This document shows, in pieces, positions 53,665 through 64,000 of a DNA stretch of 64,000 nucleotides. The notes beneath the pieces were generated by a model. It ran no database searches. It worked only from the letters and a program-made list of their open reading frames with translations, and had not been told where the DNA came from. Position numbers and translations under genes: made by a program. Every line of letters starts with the position of its first letter. Position 1 is the stretch's first letter. This DNA comes from Vibrio lentus (GTDB lineage Bacteria; Pseudomonadota; Gammaproteobacteria; Enterobacterales; Vibrionaceae): contig NZ_JAUFQE010000001.1 of the NCBI RefSeq assembly GCF_030409755.1, positions 1,178,001-1,242,000 of the forward strand, in the 5' to 3' direction.

Positions 53665-54156
53665 ATGACACAGCAACCTGCATTGGTGGTCGACAGTTTC
53701 GACAAGAAGATCCTCAACATCGTACAAGACTCAAACAGAGCTACCTCTGACAAGATTGCAGAAAAGGTCGGGCTCTCTCCTGCTGCTGTTCAGCGCCGTT
53801 TAAAACGCATGAGAGCGCAAGGTGTCATTCAAGCTGATGTCTCTGTGGTCAACCCAAAAGCAGTCGGTCACGGAATGACGTTTATCGTTCAGGTAACGCT
53901 AGAGCGTGAGCGTGTGGATTTGATGCACAACTTCAAAAAAGAGATGAGTTCAAACCGCTCAGTACAGCAATGTTATTACGTCACAGGCAGTTCAGATTTC
54001 ATCATGATTGTCACGGCAGCGGATATGGAGGGTTACGACAACTTTACTCGTGAAGCCTTCTTTGATAATGCCAATATCAAGAGCTTTCAAACCAATGTGG
54101 TGATGGATAACGTTAAGGTAGGGCTGACAATTCCAATTGATGAGCAGCGTGATTGA
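53665..54156 (+). CDS. Lrp/AsnC-family regulator
   Basis: A regulator of about 163 residues. The N-terminal HTH is TSDKIAEKVGLSPAAVQRRL (about residues 27-46) and the C-terminal RAM domain runs from about 70 to 150 (YVTGSSDFIMIV). The start at 53665 is chosen because GGGAAG lies 7 bases upstream; ATG at 53659 is too near it. It is divergent from the TRAP operon over about 310 bp, and like DoeX or AsnC-type regulators of ectoine loci it probably senses an amino acid intermediate and controls both its operon and the ammonia-lyase gene. Confidence 0.87.
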   Translation: MTQQPALVVDSFDKKILNIVQDSNRATSDKIAEKVGLSPAAVQRRLKRMRAQGVIQADVSVVNPKAVGHGMTFIVQVTLERERVDLMHNFKKEMSSNRSVQQCYYVTGSSDFIMIVTAADMEGYDNFTREAFFDNANIKSFQTNVVMDNVKVGLTIPIDEQRD

Positions 54157-54340
54157 TGACTAGCTCGATTGATGACCGGATCGATTAGCAAACAAGGCGT
54201 GTCGTGCGATGAAGTCAAAAAGAGAGGAAAAAAGACGGTATGAAGAAACCTTACATACCGCCAACTTTGGGGCTTACTTTATTATTCGTTGTTCGCGATT
54301 AGCTCTTAACAGCTAACTGCTAACTATGTACTTCTAGTTA

Positions 54341-55540
54341 TTAGACTTTATTGTCGATGATCTGTTGATAGAGATCGGGATCGGTTGCTCCTTCAGTACC
54401 AATCACTAGCACTCGGCTATCTTGAGTCAAATTCAGTTTTTCAGCGTATTGGGAATCTTGCTTAGCGATGATCGCCGCAGCAAATCCAGGAACGGCAGAT
54501 TCCCCGCCTTCAATCGCCACTTCCGTTTGCTCGCCACTCGCCAACATACGCATCGCTTGCGGAATAGCTTCTTCACTCAACGTCATAAAGTCATCAGCGC
54601 CGTTTTGTATAATCGTCCACGCCAAGCTTGAAACCTCACCACATGCGAGTCCTGCCATCAGCGTCTCTAGGTCGCCCGTAACCACGATAGGTTTACCCGC
54701 TTGAGCACTCTTCTGTAAGCAGTTAGCCTGCTCAGGTTCGACAATTACAAAGCGTGGGCGATCGCCGCCCCACAGATCCCAGAAGTAGCCGCAAACTGCT
54801 GAAGCTAGACCACCCACTCCCCCTTGTACAAAGACATGGGTTGGGATTTCACCATCAAGTTGCTCGACAATTTCAGCCAACATCACGGTGTAGCCCAAAG
54901 CAACGTCTTTAGGGATTTCCATGTAGCCTTCGTAAGAAGTGTCCGAAACAATCACGCGATTTTGCGCTTTAGCTTCTGAGTCGGCCAAACGAACAGATTC
55001 ATCGTAGTTACCGGTAATGCGTACCACTTCTGCACCGAACGCTTCCATCGCTTGCTTGCGGCCTTCTGAGACGTCACGGTGAATGTAGATAACACAACCA
55101 CAACCAAACATTTGTGCGCCCCATGCGACGGAGCGACCATGGTTTCCGTCTGTCGCACAGCTGACAACGATTTCAGCAACTTCTGATTTCCACTCCCCGT
55201 TGAGCAGTTCACTGATGGTCGGGTTCTTCCCATAGCGATTGGCGATTTCAATCTGAAGCTGACGAGCAACGGCATACGCGCCGCCCAGTGCTTTAAAACT
55301 CTTTAGGCCAAAACGCTGCGATTCATCTTTGTACCAAAACTTGTTTACGCCGATCTCAGCAGAGATTGCATTCAGTTCATGCAAAGGAGTAACAGAGTAG
55401 CCTGGCCATTGAGAAATATCTTTAATCGCTTGTTGAGAGTTCGCAACACTTAAAATGTCACGCTGCTCACTCGAGTATTCCAATTCAGGGCGTGCTTGAG
55501 GGTTAGCGTAGTGTGTCAGAGTGCCTGCCAGTAACTGCAT
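54341..55540 (-). CDS. dpaL: Diaminopropionate ammonia-lyase-like PLP enzyme
   Basis: A 399-residue fold-type II PLP enzyme. The PLP lysine is in GLKSFKALGGAYA (about residue 78), followed by SCATDGNHGRSVAWGA (about 124) and the phosphate-binding loop QGGVGGLASA (about 239). Length and these motifs match 2,3-diaminopropionate ammonia-lyase (YgeX), which makes pyruvate and two ammonia. It converges on the Lrp gene and has its own promoter region with short direct repeats (55626 and 55750). It could end a pathway that yields diaminopropionate or a threonine-like amino acid. Confidence 0.85.
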   Translation of the reverse strand: MQLLAGTLTHYANPQARPELEYSSEQRDILSVANSQQAIKDISQWPGYSVTPLHELNAISAEIGVNKFWYKDESQRFGLKSFKALGGAYAVARQLQIEIANRYGKNPTISELLNGEWKSEVAEIVVSCATDGNHGRSVAWGAQMFGCGCVIYIHRDVSEGRKQAMEAFGAEVVRITGNYDESVRLADSEAKAQNRVIVSDTSYEGYMEIPKDVALGYTVMLAEIVEQLDGEIPTHVFVQGGVGGLASAVCGYFWDLWGGDRPRFVIVEPEQANCLQKSAQAGKPIVVTGDLETLMAGLACGEVSSLAWTIIQNGADDFMTLSEEAIPQAMRMLASGEQTEVAIEGGESAVPGFAAAIIAKQDSQYAEKLNLTQDSRVLVIGTEGATDPDLYQQIIDNKV

Positions 55541-55833
55541 AAATGATCGTCCTTATTAGTCATTCACATGCTCCTTACATCGTTAGATTATAGAAACCTA
55601 TCGGCGAGTAAGGCTGCGGATAATAAATTCTATCGACAAAAAAGTGCCGTGATTACACATTCTTATCACGCGATCTGCGGGAATTAATTGTTACATGAGT
55701 GTTAAATGAAGAATTTGTGCACCATTCAGATGTGACAACCTAACCAATGAATTCTACCGATAGAAAAAAGTCCAATTCGAGCGATGGAACCACTAGCCTA
55801 ACAACCCGGAACCAATGCAGAAACAACAGGCAC
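55541..55833. other. Promoter region upstream of the ammonia-lyase gene with direct repeats
   Basis: No gene seen. Two similar stretches stand here: AATTCTATCGACAAAAAAGT (about 55626) and AATTCTACCGATAGAAAAAA (about 55750), 124 bp apart. They may be binding sites for a regulator such as the nearby Lrp-type protein, but the match is short. Confidence 0.4.
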
Positions 55834-55873
55834 AAAAAAAGGCCGGTAATGACAGAGCCATCACCAACCTTTG
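55834..55873 (-). terminator. Terminator of the large lipoprotein gene
   Basis: On the minus strand AAAGGTTGGTGATG pairs imperfectly with CATTACCGGCCTTT around GCTCTGT, followed by T7. Confidence 0.7.
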
Positions 55874-55900
55874 CGGAGTCGGTATTGCTACTTTCTTTGA

Positions 55901-56998
55901 CTACTCAATACGTGTAATGAAACCGTACTTATCAGAGTCTGCTTTAGTCATCCAGAGCTCACCAGCAGCAGGTGCAGAATCTAAAGTGAAGATATAGAAA
56001 TCGATCCCTTTCTCTCCCATCACCTTTTGAAAATAGGTCGCTTGTCTACGATGACCCACGTCGGTGTATGGGAATTCTTTGGCCGTTTTATCCCCTTCAG
56101 CCCAACTATGCACACCCACCTGCTTATTCAGCTCAATGGCCTTGGTAGTATCAGCGCGTTGCAATATGCGTGGGTTACCCGCTGCAAATAGATCCGTTCC
56201 TCCCGAGAAAACCGAACCCGTTGGAGTCACAACCGTCGTCATCTTATTGTTATTGATCATGCGCCCGGTGTACATGTTGATTTCGTCATCAGCACTGCCA
56301 CCGATATGGTTAGTGAACTTCAACGTCATCTCACTGCCTCGGTATAACTTCACGATATCAAAAAGCTGAGAATAGGTTGATGCGCCTAGAGTGGAAGTAA
56401 TGCGCTCAACAGCGCCAGTCTCGTTGAGCACATCGCGGTAAAAAGCGTTGAAGGCAAACGATGTGGTGATGGTGACTTTATTACCATTTTTGGATTTACT
56501 CAGAATCGTCGAACCTAGGCTCGTCACGTATTGCGACAACTCATTTTGGTACTCAAGCTTAACCTTTTTTGCACTATTCGCTGTTGTTTGTATTAACGTG
56601 GTCTCGTTAGAAACAGAGCGTAGTGCGGCGCTACAATCAAACACGTCCAAGCCCTTGCTCTCTGTGTAGATACCGCAGCTATCAAACCCCGCATCAGGAA
56701 AATACAGGTCAATGCTCTGACCTAAGCGGCTTGCTAGCCTAACCACTTTTTGCTTCTCACTGATCTCTTCAGCAAACTGAATTGTTTCATACTGCACACC
56801 ATCGTAATCAAGCTTCATTGACTCTTGAAGTTCTTCTCGCTCTTGATACAACTGGCCTAATTTCACTGATGAGAATACATAATCCGCCTTAGGTTTCACT
56901 TGCGCTTTAGTCGCCGCTTTACCCGAGTTAGAGCTTGAGTTACAGCCAGCTAAAAGAATCAAAGGTAATGCCAATAACGTTTTTCTATAGCTATTCAT
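55901..56998 (-). CDS. Large lipoprotein of unknown function
   Basis: A 365-residue lipoprotein. The start at 56998 gives MNSYRKTLLALPLILLAGC, with lipobox LAGC at residues 16-19 and Asn at +2, so the outer membrane is its likely place; an upstream ATG at 57055 would spoil the signal. After a Ser/Lys-rich linker a mixed alpha/beta domain follows with two cysteines in DSCGIYTES and FDCSAAL that may form a disulfide. No known domain or catalytic motif was recognised. It is a single gene, divergent from the two-component system. Confidence 0.75.
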   Translation of the reverse strand: MNSYRKTLLALPLILLAGCNSSSNSGKAATKAQVKPKADYVFSSVKLGQLYQEREELQESMKLDYDGVQYETIQFAEEISEKQKVVRLASRLGQSIDLYFPDAGFDSCGIYTESKGLDVFDCSAALRSVSNETTLIQTTANSAKKVKLEYQNELSQYVTSLGSTILSKSKNGNKVTITTSFAFNAFYRDVLNETGAVERITSTLGASTYSQLFDIVKLYRGSEMTLKFTNHIGGSADDEINMYTGRMINNNKMTTVVTPTGSVFSGGTDLFAAGNPRILQRADTTKAIELNKQVGVHSWAEGDKTAKEFPYTDVGHRRQATYFQKVMGEKGIDFYIFTLDSAPAAGELWMTKADSDKYGFITRIE

Positions 56999-57277
56999 AT
57001 GGTGATTCCCAAAAATGTTTGATGGGAAAATTCTATTATTTAAAGAAGAAAACATCTGTCGTGCGAATGTATGAGAATGTATGTCTTTTTGAACATTGTT
57101 TTTTATTTTCGCACAAATTCAAAATCATCATTGAACTGGCGTGGAAAGTGTTTAATCATTCATGTCAGGTATTTTACGTAAAGCATGCAAATTGGAGATG
57201 CCACAATAGCTAACCACTAGGTAAGGCTTCCTCACGTAATCTCAATAAATGAAACGCACGACAAGGCTGATAATGGA

Positions 57278-57982
57278 ATGACAAAACCTAAAATGATCAT
57301 CGTGGAAGACGATTTGAAACTTCAGAAAATGCTGCAAGACTACTTTGTCGCGCAAGATTTTGATGTCACCGTATTGGACGATGGCAGCGATGCCGCACAG
57401 ACCATCCTCGCTGAGCAACCTGACATCGTGCTACTGGATTTGATGCTTCCTGTAACTGATGGGCTTACAATCTGCCGACAGACGCGTACGCACTATAAAG
57501 GTAAAATCTTGATGCTCACTGCTAGCGATGACGACTTTGATCACGTCGCTGGTTTAGAGACAGGGGCTGATGACTATGTCACCAAGCCAATCAAACCAAG
57601 AGTTCTGCTGGCCAGAGTTCGTTCGCTATTACGCCGCCAAGACGCCAACACAGCTTCAGTCGATGACTCAGAAAACCTTCAGTTCGATCAACTCGTTCTG
57701 AAAAACACCTATAAGAAGTGTGAACTTTCAGGTGCAGTTTTGTCACTCACCGACAGTGAATTTGACCTACTTTGGTTGTTAGCGAGCAACCCTGATACGC
57801 CGTTATCACGTGACTATTTGACGCAAACACTACGTGGCATTGAGTACGACGGGATCGATCGGACGATAGACAACAAAGTCGTACGTCTAAGAAAAATACT
57901 GGGCGACGACCACACACCAGCAGAAAAAATTCAGACCATTCGCGGTAAAGGCTATTTATTTGTTTCAACCGCCTGGCATTAA
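57278..57982 (+). CDS. OmpR-family response regulator (RstA-like)
   Basis: A 234-residue response regulator. The receiver domain (residues 1-120) has the acidic pair E10, D11, D12, the phospho-acceptor D54 in VLLDLMLP, Thr in LMLTAS and Lys in VTKPIKP. The C-terminal winged helix (about 135-232) ends GYLFVSTAWH. Sequence order and the adjacent kinase resemble RstA of the RstAB system. It is followed after 36 bp by the kinase gene. The signal is unknown. Confidence 0.88.
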   Translation: MTKPKMIIVEDDLKLQKMLQDYFVAQDFDVTVLDDGSDAAQTILAEQPDIVLLDLMLPVTDGLTICRQTRTHYKGKILMLTASDDDFDHVAGLETGADDYVTKPIKPRVLLARVRSLLRRQDANTASVDDSENLQFDQLVLKNTYKKCELSGAVLSLTDSEFDLLWLLASNPDTPLSRDYLTQTLRGIEYDGIDRTIDNKVVRLRKILGDDHTPAEKIQTIRGKGYLFVSTAWH

Positions 57983-58018
57983 CTTCGCTCTAAACGAGCG
58001 TAATGAAAGAGATCGATT

Positions 58019-59338
58019 ATGCGACGTATCTATTTGGAGTCCTTGTTAGGGCTGTTAGTTTGCTTTATGACCGGCCTTGTCGCCTACGAGATCTGTGTCT
58101 ATCAGCTCAATACCGACTACGAATATGTACTGCAAGATTACGAAGCAACAGCCCACCAGCAACTGATAGAGAACATCGCTAAGAATCAAGGCCTTGAAGC
58201 GGCTCAACAAGCAATGAACCAGTTTGTCGAGACCACTCGCAATAAACTGGTGACGTTCAACCCAAAAGATGAAATACCAAGCCCAGTTTCAGAGTTCTTC
58301 TCTACCAACCCAAATACCTTTATCTTTCACGATGATGAGCGTGACCTTTGGTTTCGCTTAGCAAGCAGCGACAATACCTATCATTATCTACCCAACAGTG
58401 AAGCGTTCGTTAGGCAAAAGATAGAATTGGAGGATGACCTCATTTGGTTGTTCTTTTTAGCAAGCTTTATCTTGTACGGTTTATGTCACCTATTTATTAT
58501 CTTCCGCCGAGTTAAGAAACTTGAAGCTGCGACTCTCGCCTTTGCAGAAGGCGACCTTTCTGCGCGAGCCGAAACCTCTAGTGGCATCGCAATTGGATCA
58601 CTCAACAAATCCTTTAATCTAATGGCCGACCGCATTCACCGCTTGATTGAGAGCAATCGCTCACTCACCAATGCGGTCGCTCATGAACTGCGCACGCCAA
58701 TATTTCGTATTCAGTGGCAAGCTGAAATGCTCAAAGACACGCCACTCAACGAATCTCAGCAAGACACCGTAGAAAGCATTGTCGAAGATACGGAAGAGAT
58801 GGAGAAGATGGTTGATGAGCTATTGTGTTACGCCAAACTGGATAGCTGTGACCTCGAAAATCTACAACAACCATTGGACATAAGAGACCTTCTCGACCAC
58901 GCAATGACGCGTTGGAACAAGGATACTCAACTTAACATCGACCTATCAGTGCCAGAGCAGCCTAGCTCAATACTGGCGGATGAAATACTACTGAACCGCG
59001 CCCTAGATAATCTTGTACGTAACGCCATGAAATTCGCACGCTCTCAAGTGTTGATTGAAGCCAGCGTGCATCAAGAACAACTGCAGATTGCGGTACATGA
59101 TGATGGTGATGGTGTGGCTCAAGAGCATCAAGCTCGCCTGTTTGAACCGTTTTACGTTGGCGACAAAGCACGTAACAAAGCCAAGAGCGGCCATGGTTTA
59201 GGGCTTTCTATCGTCGAGAAGATCTGTGCTCAACACAACGCAACCGTGGAAGTTGGTCAGAGCCAAGCCTTAAAGGGTGCGGTATTCACCATAACCATTC
59301 AGCTATGTAATGTTTCAGCTGACAAACCCATACAGTAA
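58019..59338 (+). CDS. Sensor histidine kinase (RstB-like)
   Basis: A 439-residue membrane kinase with helices at about residues 7-28 and 143-161, and a periplasmic sensor of about 115 residues between them. A HAMP domain (about 163-214) follows, then the H-box VAHELRTPIFRIQ with His222 and the ATPase domain with N-box LDNLVRNAMKFA, G1 DDGDGVA and G2 GHGLGLSIV. Its structure matches RstB. It forms an operon with the response regulator; nearby lipoprotein and protease genes are possible but unproven targets. Confidence 0.9.
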   Translation: MRRIYLESLLGLLVCFMTGLVAYEICVYQLNTDYEYVLQDYEATAHQQLIENIAKNQGLEAAQQAMNQFVETTRNKLVTFNPKDEIPSPVSEFFSTNPNTFIFHDDERDLWFRLASSDNTYHYLPNSEAFVRQKIELEDDLIWLFFLASFILYGLCHLFIIFRRVKKLEAATLAFAEGDLSARAETSSGIAIGSLNKSFNLMADRIHRLIESNRSLTNAVAHELRTPIFRIQWQAEMLKDTPLNESQQDTVESIVEDTEEMEKMVDELLCYAKLDSCDLENLQQPLDIRDLLDHAMTRWNKDTQLNIDLSVPEQPSSILADEILLNRALDNLVRNAMKFARSQVLIEASVHQEQLQIAVHDDGDGVAQEHQARLFEPFYVGDKARNKAKSGHGLGLSIVEKICAQHNATVEVGQSQALKGAVFTITIQLCNVSADKPIQ

Positions 59339-59473
59339 CTACAAAACACCTCTGGAATAATGTTCAACATCGGTCGGGAGATGCTGTCTCCCATGAACTT
59401 ATTGAATCTAGATAATCACGACACTGCCTTTGTGGCTTGTCATCTCGATTCCAATCATTCTTAGGGTATTTTT

Positions 59474-59749
59474 ATGAAAAAGTTATTAGTTGTTTTAGGC
59501 ATTGTTTCTCTAGCAGGTTGTTCAGGTATCAGCCACAACGAAGAAGTTTACACAGCGCACGCTGAGAGCTTCAACATTGTTGGTTTCCAAGTTCCTGGTA
59601 ACACACAAGATCGTGCAATGGAATTAGTACCTGAAGGTGCAACGGTTGATACTATTCGTTCAACAAACTCTGATACAAGCTCTGTGCTAGGTATCATCAA
59701 CCGTATTATCGGTATCGACTACGTTCAGGTTGGCGGTAAGAAGCAATAA
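59474..59749 (+). CDS. Small lipoprotein of unknown function
   Basis: A 91-residue lipoprotein: MKKLLVVLGIVSLAGC with lipobox LAGC (residues 13-16) and Ser at +2, so outer membrane is likely. The mature part of 75 residues includes SFNIVGFQVPGNTQDRAMEL and a final GIDYVQVGGKKQ and resembles the small TRL-type lipoproteins. It sits 135 bp after the kinase gene and has a ribosome site (TTAGGG). Its end is merged with a degenerate 18-bp tandem repeat. Function is unknown. Confidence 0.78.
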   Translation: MKKLLVVLGIVSLAGCSGISHNEEVYTAHAESFNIVGFQVPGNTQDRAMELVPEGATVDTIRSTNSDTSSVLGIINRIIGIDYVQVGGKKQ

Positions 59750-59813
59750 TTCGTAAAAAACAATAGTTCGTTAGAAAGCAATAGCTCGTTAAAAAGCAGT
59801 AATTTGCTAAAGC
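59743..59813 (+). repeat. Degenerate 18-bp tandem repeat after the small lipoprotein gene
   Basis: Units AATAATTCGTAAAAAAC, AATAGTTCGTTAGAAAGC, AATAGCTCGTTAAAAAGC and AGTAATTTGCTAAAGC follow each other. The first overlaps the stop codon of the lipoprotein gene. Confidence 0.75.
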
Positions 59814-59857
59814 TTGCGTACCTTTAAACGCTAGCTAGTACAAACTAAGTTCATCTA

Positions 59858-59885
59858 AGCCAGTGACCTCGTCACTGGCTTTTTT
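59858..59885 (+). terminator. Terminator after the small lipoprotein gene
   Basis: AGCCAGTGAC and GTCACTGGCT form a perfect 10-bp stem around CTC, followed by T6. Confidence 0.88.
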
Positions 59886-62697
<2,812 letters not shown>

Positions 62698-62708
62698 TCG
62701 ATAGTAAA

Positions 62709-62735
62709 TTCAGGGCTCCGAAAGGGGCCCTTTCG
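62709..62735 (+). terminator. Terminator after the M4 protease gene
   Basis: AGGGCTCC pairs with GGGGCCCT around GAAA, followed by TTTCG; the T-run is short. Confidence 0.6.
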
Positions 62736-62839
62736 CGGTTATCTGTTTAGAAAATGAAACACCTACACAAAAGCATCCACGCACTAAACAAAATTCACAC
62801 CAATCAACACAACAATACTCACCATAAAAAGGACGACAA

Positions 62840-64000
62840 ATGGCTATTCAAAAAAGCATGCTAGCTTTGGCTGTGCTCGGAGGCTCTTTAGCCTTAACCA
62901 CCAGTACTTCGGCTTACGCATCCCTTGGCATCACACCACCAGCGAACGAAGAAGTTTGGATCACCACCGATGCTGACGCACAGCATATAATGACTCAGCA
63001 TGGCGCAACGGTTTACCCAAGCGTGACGGGGAACAAGCATTCCATCGTCGCGAAAATCAACCAGAAAGAGCTGGCGAAACTATCTAGCCACATGCACGAA
63101 GAAACCCACCGTTGTGGTGGCTACATGGTGCACGAAGACAAAGCAAGCGCACTCAAAGCCGCAGCGATGCCACTGACAATGAGCACCTTCGAAAAGCCGG
63201 TGATCAGCCATCAAGACACGGTGAACGATCTACTCGCTCAGGTCGAGCCGAACAACATGGTCACGACCATTGAAAATCTAACCAACTTCACCAACCGTTT
63301 TTATACTACTTCTACTGGTGTCGCTGCTTCAGATTGGATTTTAGAGCGTTGGGAAACAGAAATTAAGGATGTACCGTACGCATCTGCACGCCAGATCACG
63401 CATGCCGAATATCCACAAAAATCCGTTGAAGTGACACTGCTTGGCGCTAAATATCCTGAAGAGATCGTCGTGGTTGGTGGACACCTTGATTCGACAGTTG
63501 GAGCTTGGACAAGCGAAGGCACCATCTCTCCGGGAGCCGATGATGATGCGTCTGGTATTGCAACGGTAACAGAGTCGCTTCGCCTGATGATCGCCAGTGG
63601 CATTCAGCCAGACAAAACCATTAAGTTCTATGGTTATGCCGCAGAAGAGGTGGGACTGCGCGGTTCACAAGATGTCGCCAATGCATTAAGAGACGAGCAA
63701 GCAAACGTTGTGTCAGTATTGCAATTAGACATGACCAACTACAACGGTTCAGCGCACGATATTACCTTCATTACAGACTATACCGATAGTAACTTAACCG
63801 CCTACCTGAGCGAGCTGATCGACACTTATGCTAGTGACATCAGTTACGGTTTCGATGATTGTGGCTATGCCTGTTCTGACCACGCTTCTTGGCACAATGT
63901 TGGCTACCCAGCCGCCATGCCATTCGAGAGCATGTTCAATGATTACAACCCAAGTATTCATACCCAGCACGACACGCTTGAGAACTCCGATCCTACGGCG
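62840..64000 (+). CDS. Secreted M28 leucine aminopeptidase (3' end outside the window)
   Basis: 387 codons of a secreted zinc aminopeptidase close to that of V. proteolyticus. The signal peptide reads MAIQKSMLALAVLGGSLALT and ends near AYA. A propeptide runs to about residue 115. Zinc ligands are H215 (VVGGHLDST), Asp in GADDDASG, Glu in AAEEVGLRG, Asp in QLDMTNY and His in SIHTQHDT; the disulfide pair is in CGYACSDH. AAAAAGGACG precedes the ATG. The M4 protease upstream produces peptides this enzyme can trim. The C-terminus, normally with a propeptide and sometimes a PPC domain, lies beyond the edge. Confidence 0.93.
   Translation, partial: MAIQKSMLALAVLGGSLALTTSTSAYASLGITPPANEEVWITTDADAQHIMTQHGATVYPSVTGNKHSIVAKINQKELAKLSSHMHEETHRCGGYMVHEDKASALKAAAMPLTMSTFEKPVISHQDTVNDLLAQVEPNNMVTTIENLTNFTNRFYTTSTGVAASDWILERWETEIKDVPYASARQITHAEYPQKSVEVTLLGAKYPEEIVVVGGHLDSTVGAWTSEGTISPGADDDASGIATVTESLRLMIASGIQPDKTIKFYGYAAEEVGLRGSQDVANALRDEQANVVSVLQLDMTNYNGSAHDITFITDYTDSNLTAYLSELIDTYASDISYGFDDCGYACSDHASWHNVGYPAAMPFESMFNDYNPSIHTQHDTLENSDPTA

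Overview
The window reads as a stretch of a Vibrio genome, most likely from the Splendidus clade. The grounds are a QnrS-type pentapeptide gene of the kind known from V. splendidus, a CosR-like regulator beside a betIBA-proXWV betaine island, a vibriolysin-type M4 protease next to a Vibrio-type M28 aminopeptidase, and a short intergenic repeat ending in ATACCAATC that looks like a common Vibrio repeat. No rRNA, tRNA, CRISPR array or prophage was seen. The mix of catabolic islands, each with its own regulator, would suit an accessory part of the genome or the second chromosome; this is inference.

Layout. 0-6 kb: a cut-off LysR gene, adenosine deaminase, a MITE-like repeat, a sugar O-acetyltransferase, a membrane-anchored HExxH protein, and an AraC regulator divergent from a periplasmic M19 dipeptidase. 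6-12 kb: a sugar-acid island made of a GntR/UTRA regulator, an IS200-type insertion, a ManD/RspA-like dehydratase, a PTS IIBC permease, KDG kinase and KDPG aldolase. 12-13 kb: a DsbB-like protein with a tiny membrane partner. 13-20 kb: a secreted protein of unknown family whose start is cut off by an A7 frameshift, then the melibiose set melR, melA and melB. 20-26 kb: a cmtB-cmtA-yggP-yggD-yggC-type PTS operon ending in a PHP-domain phosphatase. 26-36 kb: a GNAT acetyltransferase, a chromosomal qnr, a NemR-like TetR regulator, a sulfatase with its radical-SAM maturase, and an iron alcohol dehydrogenase and an aldehyde dehydrogenase that share one operator sequence with the tetR gene.

36-44 kb: glycine betaine synthesis and choline/betaine uptake (betI-betB-betA-proX-proW-proV) with a CosR-like gene downstream and a perfect BetI-type palindrome upstream of betI. 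44-47 kb: a LruC-domain exported protein and a lipoprotein. 47-56 kb: a catabolic operon (Asp/Glu-racemase-like enzyme, M20 amidohydrolase, TRAP transporter P-Q-M, M24 peptidase) divergent from an Lrp/AsnC regulator, plus a diaminopropionate ammonia-lyase-like enzyme. Its gene content parallels ectoine-degradation loci but its enzymes differ, so the substrate is open. 56-64 kb: a large lipoprotein, an RstA/RstB-like two-component system, a small lipoprotein, the M4 metalloprotease and a cut-off M28 aminopeptidase.

The most interesting points are the NemR-like regulon with three matching operators, the six-gene TRAP operon of unknown substrate with a 47-bp tandem duplication that rewrites the end of its first protein, the A7 frameshift in front of a secreted protein beside melRAB, and the PTS/ManD/KDG combination whose chemistry does not close without a missing step. 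All calls rest on reading the sequence and remembered family features; no database search was run.
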